From JANJUO01 sp942492935 (GTDB lineage: Bacteria > Bacteroidota > Ignavibacteria > Kapaibacteriales > UBA2268), in contig OW818654.1 of assembly GCA_942492935.1 (NCBI GenBank), positions 1,674,001 through 1,738,000 of the forward strand: a stretch of 64,000 bases of DNA, in the 5' to 3' direction. The translations under genes were made by a program, and so were the position numbers. The notes beneath the pieces are model-generated. The model was given only the letters and a program-made list of their open reading frames with translations, was not told the DNA's origin and did not search any database. Below, piece by piece: positions 10,201-17,435 of the stretch (the first letter of the stretch is position 1; each line of letters begins with the position of its first letter).

Positions 10201-10457
10201 TTATTGAGGGATTTTACAATGTTAAACCAGCTATAAAAGATATTAAGTTTGAAAGAGGAAAAATACTCTTTTATTTAGCTGATGGTAGGATTATTATTAG
10301 TCCTATTTCTGCGTTCCCAACTATCAAGCAGCTTAACCCAAATCAAAGAAAAAAGTATCAAATTTTGGGTGATGAAGGTTTTACTTTTGATGATTGCAAT
10401 GAGGTTTTTGCCATTGAGCAGGTTTTGGGAAATTATCAAAACTATCGGCATAATTAA
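10197..10457 (+). CDS. DUF2442 domain protein
   Basis: The protein has 86 residues: MIIEGFYNVKPAIKDIKF, then LADGRIIISPISAFPTIKQL and the motif 'I-L-G-D-E-G-F-T-F-D-D-C-N-E'. The pattern 'f-x-L-x-D-G-R-x-i-x-x-p-l-x-x-f-P-x-L' is characteristic of DUF2442. It overlaps the stop of the broken DUF4160 gene (ATGA), so the two form one transcription unit. The downstream dyad at 10538-10566 may end it. The biochemical role is unknown; in this pair it is the usual small partner, possibly an antitoxin, which is inference. Confidence 0.75.
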   Translation: MIIEGFYNVKPAIKDIKFERGKILFYLADGRIIISPISAFPTIKQLNPNQRKKYQILGDEGFTFDDCNEVFAIEQVLGNYQNYRHN

Positions 10458-10537
10458 TTTTCTCTGCACTGTTAAAAATATTTCTGAATTAAATTCATTT
10501 TAAATTGTATCGCAATTAATTGCTTTAATTATTCATA

Positions 10538-10566
10538 ACCGTTGCAAGTCTTTGATTTTCAACGGT
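10538..10566. other. Inverted repeat downstream of the DUF2442 gene
   Basis: ACCGTTG at 10538-10544 pairs with CAACGGT at 10560-10566 around a 15-base loop. There is no real T-run after it, so termination is only possible, not shown. Confidence 0.35.
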
Positions 10567-10652
10567 ATTATTGGTTTTCTTGGAATAATTAAAAATCCAC
10601 CTTAATCCCCATTTTAAAAAAATCATGAGAATAGAATAAAAGAAAAGAGCAT

Positions 10653-10755
10653 AAAACCCGAAAACCCACAACAAAAAAAGGTTTCAGACTAATCTGAAAC
10701 CTTTGAATTTGTGAGCCACTTGACGGATTTGAACCCCCGACCTGCTGATTACAAA
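10653..10755. repeat. Direct repeat copy 2: tRNA-Thr 3' part and terminator
   Basis: This is the second copy of the 103-base repeat (first at 9436-9538), here joined to a complete tRNA-Thr. Distance between copies is 1217 bases. Copy 2 is the side where the intact tRNA is kept, as expected for the end that reconstitutes the host tRNA. Confidence 0.85.
10673..10704 (-). terminator. Rho-independent terminator of tRNA-Thr
   Basis: On the minus strand, a 12-bp perfect stem (AAAGGTTTCAGA / TCTGAAACCTTT, loop of 4) is followed by a run of seven T (10679-10673). It lies 9 bases beyond the tRNA 3' end. The same hairpin is duplicated at 9456-9487. Confidence 0.85.
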
Positions 10756-10786
10756 TCAGCTGCTCTACCAGCTGAGCTAAAGTGGC
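10714..10786 (-). tRNA. tRNA-Thr (anticodon UGU)
   Basis: On the minus strand GCCACTT (acceptor 5') pairs with AAGTGGC before discriminator T. The D arm contains AGCTCAGCTGGTAGAGC. The anticodon stem GCTGA/TCAGC encloses loop TTTGTAA, giving anticodon TGT. The T arm contains GGTTCAAATCC. Length is 73 without an encoded CCA. It has its own promoter upstream (10801-10831) and terminator downstream (10673-10704). Confidence 0.95.
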
Positions 10787-10800
10787 TTAAAGAACCTTTA

Positions 10801-10831
10801 CAAAATTAAGAAGATTTTTTTTCTTGTGCAA
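10801..10831 (-). promoter_or_regulatory. Bacteroidota-type promoter of tRNA-Thr
   Basis: On the minus strand TTG (10831-10829) is followed after 20 bases by TAATTTTG (10808-10801), an exact match to the TANNTTTG -7 consensus. The tRNA 5' end begins 14 bases further on. Confidence 0.7.
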
Positions 10832-10951
10832 GAATTTTTTTTTCTTATTTCATTTTTTTTGGTTCAAAGAACAACTGCGTTTAAACAGAATTCAAAATTA
10901 AGAATATTTTTTGAATCTACAAAATAAATTTTCAATATTTTTTATTTTTTT

Positions 10952-11545
10952 TCAATTTTTTTTTGCAAAAATTCTAATAATTGATGAAATACCCTTGTGT
11001 CCATCACCTTCATTCAAGTTTTCATCAGTTTCAATTGCTGAAATTATTTCTAAATTTTTAAAATCGTTCAATAAATCACTAAGGGAATAAAGTAAATCCA
11101 AATTTGTAGGACCTCCTGTTGGTTTTTCCAACTGCTTTTTGCTAAATGCTTCTAATATTAAATACCCATCTTTAGAAATTAAATCAACCATTTTGTTGTG
11201 AAAAATTTTTCTATCATATTCAGCAAGATGATTGTAGAAAATTCCTACTGCATCATATTTGTAATTACTAATGAACGATTCGTGGCTCTCAATCTGATAA
11301 TCAATCATCACATTATTAATTGCTGCAAGTTTCATTGCTTTTTCACGTCCGACCATACTCATATCATAACATTGCACATCCCACCCTAATTTTGCACAAT
11401 AAACAGCATTTCTGCCTTCACCCTCAGCTGGTAATAAAATTTTTGCCGGTTTTAAATCTTTCAAACTGGCTTTTAGAAATTCATTTGGATTAATTCCATA
11501 ATAATACTCTTCAATTGAATATCTTTCATCCCATATATTTTGCAT
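10952..11545 (-). CDS. Class I SAM-dependent methyltransferase, TehB-like
   Basis: The protein has 197 residues from ATG 11545 (MQNIWDERY), the usual beginning of this family; a longer TTG/ATG-rich extension to 11575 is rejected. Motif I reads ILLPAEGEGRNAVYCA, followed by an acidic motif II (VQCYDMS) and GYLILEAFSKKQ in the C-terminal half. This arrangement is that of small TehB/thiopurine-type methyltransferases of about 200 residues. The methyl acceptor is not predictable. It is divergent from the lipoprotein gene; a 19-bp perfect palindrome sits between them. Confidence 0.85.
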   Translation of the reverse strand: MQNIWDERYSIEEYYYGINPNEFLKASLKDLKPAKILLPAEGEGRNAVYCAKLGWDVQCYDMSMVGREKAMKLAAINNVMIDYQIESHESFISNYKYDAVGIFYNHLAEYDRKIFHNKMVDLISKDGYLILEAFSKKQLEKPTGGPTNLDLLYSLSDLLNDFKNLEIISAIETDENLNEGDGHKGISSIIRIFAKKN

Positions 11546-11580
11546 AATTTCCACAAATTTATTAAAAAAAATCAAACAAA

Positions 11581-11599
11581 TTAACGTAAATTACGTTAA
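11581..11599. promoter_or_regulatory. 19-bp perfect palindrome between divergent genes (operator candidate)
   Basis: TTAACGTAAATTACGTTAA is a perfect inverted repeat around a single central base. It lies 36 bases before the methyltransferase ATG and 44 bases before the lipoprotein ATG, where a dimeric repressor or activator could control both. No cognate regulator is encoded nearby. Confidence 0.5.
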
Positions 11600-11642
11600 A
11601 TAATTGAATAGTTTATTAATTTAATTTTTTTTTGGAGTTTTT

Positions 11643-12449
11643 ATGCGATTTTTAAAATCAATATTGCTGTTATCAGCAACAATTTCATTTTTTCTATTAT
11701 CATCTTGTTCAGATGATACTACAACAAATCCAACGGATAATGCAAATTATTTTCCATCTAAATCCGGTAATTTTTGGGTTTATGAATCAGTTACAAAAAA
11801 TGACCAAGACCAAGATGTAAAAACAGTTGACTCAACTGTTTCAACTGGAGTTGAAACAAAATTATCAAAACAAGCATCGGTTTATAAAAATTTTGTAGAT
11901 GGACAATCAACAACCACATCTTATGATTATGTAGATAATCAAAAATTATTTCAATTGATTGCAGGATTTCTTCCAGACCAATCTACACTTGGTTTTCCAT
12001 TGCCACTTGAAGTACCTGATGCATGGGCATTGATGGCAGATATGAACGCAACAGCTGGTTGGGATATTGCCACTATTCCATTAACTGATTTACAAATAGA
12101 TTTACCAGGTACTGGACCAATCAAAATTAAATCAGGAAATATCAAATTTACTGGATTAAAAGGTGGAAAAAGTGATGTTACTGCAGCAGGCAAAACATTT
12201 TCAGCTCAAGAATTTACTATCAATTCAATTTTCACATCGGTGATATCAATTACTTATAATGGTTTTCCAATTGATGTAAATCTTAATTTTACAATTACTA
12301 CTAAACGTTATTATGCTGATAAAGTTGGCTTAGTAAAATCAACTGCACTACCAACAACAATTTCTGCTAAAGCATTAGGAACAGTAGAAGTTTTTAAACG
12401 TGAATTCAAAGGAAGCACATCTACACTATTAAGATATAACGTAAATTAA
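11643..12449 (+). CDS. Secreted lipoprotein of unknown function
   Basis: The protein has 268 residues, with ATG 11643 preceded by GGAG. The N-terminus is a lipoprotein signal: MRFLKSILLLSATISFFLLSSC, with lipobox LLSSC. It is followed by an acidic/Thr-rich linker (DDTTTNPTDN) and then YFPSKSGNFWVYES, a start common to a group of Bacteroidota lipoproteins with a beta-rich fold. No catalytic motif is visible. It probably sits on the outer membrane. Transcription ends at the strong hairpin 12491-12520. The upstream palindrome suggests shared control with the divergent methyltransferase. Confidence 0.75.
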   Translation: MRFLKSILLLSATISFFLLSSCSDDTTTNPTDNANYFPSKSGNFWVYESVTKNDQDQDVKTVDSTVSTGVETKLSKQASVYKNFVDGQSTTTSYDYVDNQKLFQLIAGFLPDQSTLGFPLPLEVPDAWALMADMNATAGWDIATIPLTDLQIDLPGTGPIKIKSGNIKFTGLKGGKSDVTAAGKTFSAQEFTINSIFTSVISITYNGFPIDVNLNFTITTKRYYADKVGLVKSTALPTTISAKALGTVEVFKREFKGSTSTLLRYNVN

Positions 12450-12490
12450 TAATAAATCGTTTGTAATTAAGACAAAATAATTGATTAAAG

Positions 12491-12520
12491 ACCTTTATGA
12501 GTGCCATAAAGGTTTTTTTT
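12491..12520 (+). terminator. Rho-independent terminator after the lipoprotein gene
   Basis: ACCTTTATG (12491-12499) pairs with CATAAAGGT (12504-12512), followed by an eight-base T-run. Confidence 0.85.
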
Positions 12521-13117
12521 ATCGCCAGGGGGTCAAGGATGTACATTTGTGAAAATCATTTAATCCCGATATTGATTTTCAAGGAATTTTAATTTATTCA
12601 AATTAGCTTCATTTAAAAGCAATTTGTTATCATTTTAGCGAGTAAATTCACAACAAATGAATACAGAAGAGTAATTACGATTTTATTTTATGTGAAAATG
12701 ATATTGAAAAAAATAATAAAAAATCATTTTGTTGTTTTAAAAAATATTTGTAAATTTGAAATGAGCTGAAGATTAAATAAAGAAATAAATGTTTGTTAAG
12801 TAGAGTACATAGTAAAATAGTGAAGAAGGAGCGAAAACTCTTAACTCTTAACTCTTTTGCTTTATGCAAGACTCTTGTTTACTATTAAAGTTAAGGAGTA
12901 TTTAGTAATATAATGAGGAGCAACAATATATGTATGCAATAAAAAAGGAATAAAAAAAATATGATTGCAAAAATAAAAGCCCAAGATTTGGGACCCCTGG
13001 GCTTGCAGAATCACAATTGTGGTGTTTAAGACCGAACAATGAAATTTTGCGGTTTTCACAACTACAAAATTACTCATTTAATTGGACTTAAGCAAGAATA
13101 GTATTAATTTATTTAAT
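12521..13117. other. Gene-free stretch with a hairpin
   Basis: No gene is supported; the minus-strand open frames here are low-complexity and unrecognisable. A tandem CTTAACT repeat lies near 12840. A GC-richer hairpin stands out: AAGCCCA (12977-12983) pairs with TGGGCTT (12998-13004), followed by the palindrome CACAATTGTG (13012-13021). This could be part of an untranslated RNA or remnant DNA; nothing decides between them. Confidence 0.45.
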
Positions 13118-13125
13118 TAATTTTG
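13118..13125 (+). promoter_or_regulatory. Candidate -7 element for the Cys-rich/propeller cassette
   Basis: TAATTTTG matches TANNTTTG and lies 23 bases before the ATG at 13149. No clear -33 TTTG at the right distance. Confidence 0.35.
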
Positions 13126-13148
13126 TTTCAGAATCACATGATTAAAAA

Positions 13149-13835
13149 ATGAAAAAAAATAATGTAATTACAAATATAATTTTATGTTTGTTATTTTTAA
13201 ATTTTGGGAATTTATTTTCTCAGTCGAACTGTCCTCCTTCGTTAATGGAAGAAACTTGGAGTGATCCAATAACAGTATATAACGAACCATATCCGTTTTT
13301 TCCACTTGGGACTGTTGATGTAAGATACAGAAATATTGGAAATAGAACGGAAATTAAAGTAGATTGGAATTCATTTCAAAGATACAATTTACCAAGTTAT
13401 TTGACAAATGAAGAAGCGAAAAGTTTTATGATTCTTGCCATTATAAAAGAAATTGTGGGAAACTGCTCTTGGCAAGGAAATAAAGAAATAGCTTTTTATG
13501 ATGAGGTTGAATGTACAATCACAAAAAATTGTTATTTAAGAGTTGATAATCAAAGAAGTATTTATTGTAAAGATGAACATTGGACAGGCGATGACCCTGA
13601 AATAATATTATTTAATTATATATCTTATTGGAGATTTTCTCAAACATTCGAGTGCGGTTATACTTGCTGCGAAACTGTTTATCAAGTTTATTGCGAGCAA
13701 AATAATTCTGGGATTGGAATCTATAAAATAGCAAGTCAAAGTAATAATTTAGCACCAGGATCACAGTGTCAGACAAATGTTTTTTATGATTGCTTAACAG
13801 GTGACCCTGTTAATTGCATTTCTAATTGTTATTAA
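13149..13835 (+). CDS. Cys-rich secreted protein A (paralogue of 15353-16027)
   Basis: The protein has 228 residues. The signal peptide is MKKNNVITNIILCLLFLNFG with cleavage near FSQSN. The mature part is rich in cysteine (about 15). The C-terminal pattern CGYTCCETVYQVYC ... C ... YDCLTGDPVNCISNC matches the other paralogue (CGKKCCKRVYSC ... YIDCKSGEPIPCTGDC). The central part also aligns (a DW-x-x-F segment; an ECTITKNCYLRVD segment against DCSVTSNVYINLD). I do not recognise a family. It is probably disulfide-bonded and periplasmic or extracellular. The next gene starts right after its stop, so the cassette is likely one operon. Confidence 0.75.
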   Translation: MKKNNVITNIILCLLFLNFGNLFSQSNCPPSLMEETWSDPITVYNEPYPFFPLGTVDVRYRNIGNRTEIKVDWNSFQRYNLPSYLTNEEAKSFMILAIIKEIVGNCSWQGNKEIAFYDEVECTITKNCYLRVDNQRSIYCKDEHWTGDDPEIILFNYISYWRFSQTFECGYTCCETVYQVYCEQNNSGIGIYKIASQSNNLAPGSQCQTNVFYDCLTGDPVNCISNCY

Positions 13836-13852
13836 CAAAAAGGAAATATACA

Positions 13853-15343
13853 TTGAAAACAATACCTGTAAAAATCATTGCATTTTTTGCAATGGCATTG
13901 TTATTAAATTCAAATCCAAACTTCATTCATTTTGATATGAAAATGCCTTATCTGATAAGTTCATCTTATCTTAATGGAGAAACAGCAGTTTTAGGATTTA
14001 CCGAAGATATACCTGGAGAATACTTATTAGGCCAAGTGATATTAAGCACTGATTTTGAAACAGTTCAACTACCAAATAAAATTGAAACTGAATTTGGTAC
14101 TTCTCAAATGTTAATCACGACACAATCTAGAACTCTTTTTGATTCAAATAATAATATTTGGGTAAGTGGTTTATCATTATATAAATACTCACAGGATAAA
14201 TTAGAAGAATTTTTTATTAATGATAAGTTTAGAGCATACAGAAAATTCACACAGTTTTGTGTTGATAAATTCAATAATATCTGGTCTGCTACTGCAGTTT
14301 TTAAGCAAGATTCATTTAATTTTTCTGAATTGTATAAATTTGATGGCAAGAATTTTACTTTTATACAGAAATCGGAAAGTCCATGGGGCTTTTCTGGAAT
14401 TAAAAGTAATATTGGAACTTTGATTGCTTTACCCAATGGCAACATTTTAACTCAAAGAGTATTTGTTTATACTGAAAAAGAAGTCATTGATAGTACAACT
14501 AAAGATTTATACATATACAATCAACAAGGTACCGTTGAATCATCAATAAAGTTGATTAATTCTTTTAAATTGCCTTTTGACTCATTTAACAGAAGAATTA
14601 ACTTTATTTACCCGGAAAATTCCGCAAAATTCTGGTTAGGTTTTGGAGATTATGTTTATTTTATTGATGATAATGATAAAATTCCTTATTCTGTAAATCC
14701 ACCTTTAACTTTGATTGATGGCGATGAAATTTTAATGTACGATACATTAAAGGGTCTTCCTTTGATTGAGCCAAAAAATTATGAGGAGCAATATGCTATG
14801 TGTAAGTTTGGTTCAAATAAGTATTTTTTCTTAGGGCAGAATAAATTCTATTTTTTATATGGTGATGATTATTTGAAATGCAAGACTTGGGAGGAAGCAT
14901 TTGAACTAATTGATTATATTTCATTTGATATCAAATATATAGAGTTTATTGATGTTTTGAAATCACAATTAAAATCAATGTCTGATACTTCTGTATTTAG
15001 CCCTAATGTAATACGTAACATTCATCAAATTGATAATAACTTGTTTTTATTTGTAACATCAAGAGGACTTATATCTGCTAAAATGAAAGAAGCAAATATC
15101 GTATCCTCAAATGCTGGAAATGATAACTTGAAGTTTTTATATGATGACAACACAATCAAAATTGAAAGTTTAAATCAATTAATTAATTGCGAAATATTTG
15201 ATATACTTGGGAAAAGTTATGGTACAATTCCTTTTAATTCTAATGTAATTGATATTTCATACATCAATACTGGAATGTATTTTATTAAAATACATGATAA
15301 TTATAATAATATTAAGTTTTTTAGATTTAACAAATTTAAATAA
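13853..15343 (+). CDS. T9SS-secreted propeller-like protein
   Basis: The start is TTG 13853, preceded by AAAAGGA at 8 bases; this gives MKTIPVKIIAFFAMALLLN, a signal peptide. The upstream TTG at 13826 inside the previous gene has no ribosome site. The protein has 496 residues. Repeated units of the type 'D-S-N-N-N-I-W-V-S-G' and 'D-K-F-N-N-I-W-S-A' resemble two-component-regulator propeller blades. The C-terminus (KIESLNQLINCEIFDILGKS ... FFRFNKFK) is a type A T9SS sorting domain. Its place between two Cys-rich paralogues suggests a surface complex of the three products; this is inference. Confidence 0.78.
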   Translation: MKTIPVKIIAFFAMALLLNSNPNFIHFDMKMPYLISSSYLNGETAVLGFTEDIPGEYLLGQVILSTDFETVQLPNKIETEFGTSQMLITTQSRTLFDSNNNIWVSGLSLYKYSQDKLEEFFINDKFRAYRKFTQFCVDKFNNIWSATAVFKQDSFNFSELYKFDGKNFTFIQKSESPWGFSGIKSNIGTLIALPNGNILTQRVFVYTEKEVIDSTTKDLYIYNQQGTVESSIKLINSFKLPFDSFNRRINFIYPENSAKFWLGFGDYVYFIDDNDKIPYSVNPPLTLIDGDEILMYDTLKGLPLIEPKNYEEQYAMCKFGSNKYFFLGQNKFYFLYGDDYLKCKTWEEAFELIDYISFDIKYIEFIDVLKSQLKSMSDTSVFSPNVIRNIHQIDNNLFLFVTSRGLISAKMKEANIVSSNAGNDNLKFLYDDNTIKIESLNQLINCEIFDILGKSYGTIPFNSNVIDISYINTGMYFIKIHDNYNNIKFFRFNKFK

Positions 15344-15352
15344 GGTAAAAAA

Positions 15353-16027
15353 ATGAAAAGATTAATTTTTTTGATATTAATAATTCTAAATGTATCTGCT
15401 GTTATTATATTTTCTCAAAGTTTTTGTCCAGAAGATTATACAAATTGGGATAAAGGTTATTCAGATTATGATTTAGGTCAATACGGCAGTATGACATCGT
15501 CTGAGTTTTTTTATAGATCAAATGGTAATTTCAGCTATGATATAGTTATGGACTGGAGTACTTTTGTTAATGAAAATGATTTTATATCCAATTCAGCTTT
15601 AAGAAAAATTTTTGAAATGGAGGCAATTTATAATGTGGTTCCTGATATTCAAGGACCCTATAATTGTACAGTTAATGTTTACTATGAAACAGATTGTAGT
15701 GTTACTTCCAATGTCTATATTAATTTGGATAGGGATTTTACCATTGCATGTTGTGATGATGGAATTAATGTAACTGATGATATTATAGATTTTCTTGAAA
15801 ATGGAGTTCATTACAAAGTAATTAAATGGAGTCGCTCCCAATATTGCGGTAAAAAATGCTGTAAAAGAGTTTATAGCTGTCAAAGATATTTTGACGGTGC
15901 TACTTGGCGAACAAAGGTAAATTCACCTACATTTGTTTCAGTTACTAATTGTGATGGTAGTTCTAATTATATTGATTGTAAATCAGGAGAACCTATTCCT
16001 TGTACAGGTGATTGTAATCACTGGTAA
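15353..16027 (+). CDS. Cys-rich secreted protein B (paralogue of 13149-13835)
   Basis: The protein has 224 residues, beginning 9 bases after the propeller gene with AAGG ahead of the ATG. The signal peptide is MKRLIFLILIILNVSAVIIFSQ. The mature part shares with protein A the CG-x-x-CC core, the final five-cysteine pattern and the order of segments, though overall identity looks low. Such divergence inside one operon suggests an old duplication with separate roles. Function unknown. Transcription ends at the hairpin 16054-16098. Confidence 0.75.
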   Translation: MKRLIFLILIILNVSAVIIFSQSFCPEDYTNWDKGYSDYDLGQYGSMTSSEFFYRSNGNFSYDIVMDWSTFVNENDFISNSALRKIFEMEAIYNVVPDIQGPYNCTVNVYYETDCSVTSNVYINLDRDFTIACCDDGINVTDDIIDFLENGVHYKVIKWSRSQYCGKKCCKRVYSCQRYFDGATWRTKVNSPTFVSVTNCDGSSNYIDCKSGEPIPCTGDCNHW

Positions 16028-16053
16028 AGATTTATTTATCACTTCGGTTTTAT

Positions 16054-16098
16054 ATCCCCATACATAATTATTCGTTCTTGTGTATGGGATTTTTTTTA
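16054..16098 (+). terminator. Rho-independent terminator of the Cys-rich cassette
   Basis: ATCCCCATACA (16054-16064) pairs, with one bulged C, with TGTATGGGAT (16081-16090), followed by eight T. Confidence 0.8.
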
Positions 16099-16170
16099 TA
16101 AAATCATTTCACAATTTTAGTTTGGTTATATTATTTAGTATTTTTGTATTTTAATTTAATGTAAATTAGC

Positions 16171-16782
16171 ATGAATTATATCTATGAATTTGATGGCTTT
16201 GTTCCTGTAATTGACGAGAGTTCTTTTATTCACGAAAGTGCTGTAATAATAGGTAATGTAATCATTGGTAAAGATGTTTATATAGGTCCGGGTGCTGTAG
16301 TCAGAGGCGATTGGGGAGAGATAATAATTAGTGATGGTTGCAATGTTCAGGAGAATTGTATAATTCATCAGTTTCCGGGAATTACAGTCAAATTAGATGT
16401 TGCAGCACATATCGGTCATGGAGCTATCATTCATGGTGGCACTATCGGAAAAAATTCATTGATTGGAATGAATGCTGTAATTATGGATGGTTCAGTTATT
16501 GGCGATGAATGTATTGTTGGAGCTTTGAGTTTTGTTCCAGCAAATATGATTATTCCAAATAGAAGTGTTGTTGTAGGAAATCCTGCAAAAATAATCAAGC
16601 AAGTAAGCGATGAAATGCTAAATTGGAAATCCGAAGGAACAAAACTATATCAGCAGCTACCGAATGATTGTAAAAATAGTTTAAAAAGATGTCAGCCCTT
16701 AAGAGAAGTACCACCAAACCGAAAAAAACAAGATATTTCCTACAAAAATTGGCATGAAATAAAAAAAAATGACAAAAAATAA
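16171..16782 (+). CDS. Hexapeptide-repeat protein, PaaY/CaiE-like (gamma carbonic anhydrase superfamily)
   Basis: The protein has 203 residues. Left-handed beta-helix hexapeptides run through residues 20-140 (for example VIIGNVIIGKDVYIGPGAVV). Histidines of the metal-site type are present (ENCIIHQFPG, AHIGHGAIIHG). The C-terminal helix ends in CQPLREVPPNR, the signature of PaaY/CaiE proteins. PaaY is a thioesterase acting on intermediates of phenylacetate catabolism and CaiE supports carnitine metabolism, but no such pathway genes are near. A general CoA-thioester or carbonic-anhydrase-like role is as likely. The C-terminus is Lys/Asn-rich. Confidence 0.82.
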   Translation: MNYIYEFDGFVPVIDESSFIHESAVIIGNVIIGKDVYIGPGAVVRGDWGEIIISDGCNVQENCIIHQFPGITVKLDVAAHIGHGAIIHGGTIGKNSLIGMNAVIMDGSVIGDECIVGALSFVPANMIIPNRSVVVGNPAKIIKQVSDEMLNWKSEGTKLYQQLPNDCKNSLKRCQPLREVPPNRKKQDISYKNWHEIKKNDKK

Positions 16783-16871
16783 AAAAAATAATTATTTTTT
16801 TGTAACATTTTATACTTTTGATGTGTCTATGTAATTGAGATTGATACAAAAAAGCTAAGGCAAATGTAAAA

Positions 16872-17435
16872 ATGTTTTTTAAGAACATACATAAGAATAC
16901 TGATGATGAAGTAGCGAAAGCCACAAAGGAGCTAAAACAAGGTAGCGCCGAAGCTTTCAGAATACTTTATAATGAGTATGGTCAAAAAGTGTATAGATTC
17001 TGCCTTAGAATGCTCGGAGACCCTGTAATCGCTGATGATGTATTTCAGGATACCTTTATTAAAGTTTATGAAAAGAGAAATTCATTTGTCGGTTCAAATT
17101 TTGCAAGCTGGTTGTTTACAATTGCGAGAAATAATTGTTACAATTATCTTAGGCAAAAGAAAGAATTGATTGAATTTGATGAAGAATTTCATAACTCTCA
17201 TAATATCCCCGAAACTGATTTAGGTATGAAATTGAGTATAGAACAAGCAATTGCACAGTTGCCTCCAATGTTCAGAGAAGTAGTTATTTTGCGAGAATAT
17301 GAAGATTGTTCGTATCAAGAAATTGCTGAAATCTTGAATATTGAATTATCTCTTGTTAAAATCAGGGTCTTTAGAGCTCGTGTTATGTTAAAAAAATTAT
17401 TAAATCCAGTGGTTAAGGAAATAAATGAATCTTGA
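16872..17435 (+). CDS. ECF-type RNA polymerase sigma factor
   Basis: The protein has 187 residues. Region 2 contains YRFCLRMLGDPVIADDVFQD and the FASWLFTIARNNCYNYLR segment; region 4 contains LPPMFREVVILREYEDCSYQ and a helix-turn-helix (EIAEILNIELSLVKIRVFRA). These are the two domains of an extracytoplasmic-function sigma-70 factor. The stop overlaps the start of the anti-sigma gene by 11 bases, a strongly coupled sigma/anti-sigma pair. A TACTTTTG element upstream (16813-16820) fits the housekeeping -7 consensus. Its own target promoters cannot be read from this window, but the TonB/exoprotein/PorV operon just downstream is the obvious candidate. Confidence 0.93.
   Translation: MFFKNIHKNTDDEVAKATKELKQGSAEAFRILYNEYGQKVYRFCLRMLGDPVIADDVFQDTFIKVYEKRNSFVGSNFASWLFTIARNNCYNYLRQKKELIEFDEEFHNSHNIPETDLGMKLSIEQAIAQLPPMFREVVILREYEDCSYQEIAEILNIELSLVKIRVFRARVMLKKLLNPVVKEINES

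Noticed and set aside
10275..10503. Two frames overlapping the DUF2442 gene
   Set aside because: They are antisense or shifted shadows of a recognised gene.
12675..13077. Two short minus-strand frames before the Cys-rich cassette
   Set aside because: Phe/Leu-rich translations of AT-rich DNA; no start site or family support.
13826..13852. Longer N-terminus of the propeller protein from TTG 13826
   Set aside because: It would start within the previous gene without a ribosome site; TTG 13853 has AAAAGGA and a clean signal peptide.
16121..16146. Promoter TTTG...TATTTTTG before the PaaY-like gene
   Set aside because: Only 14 bases separate the two elements, shorter than the 17-23 expected.
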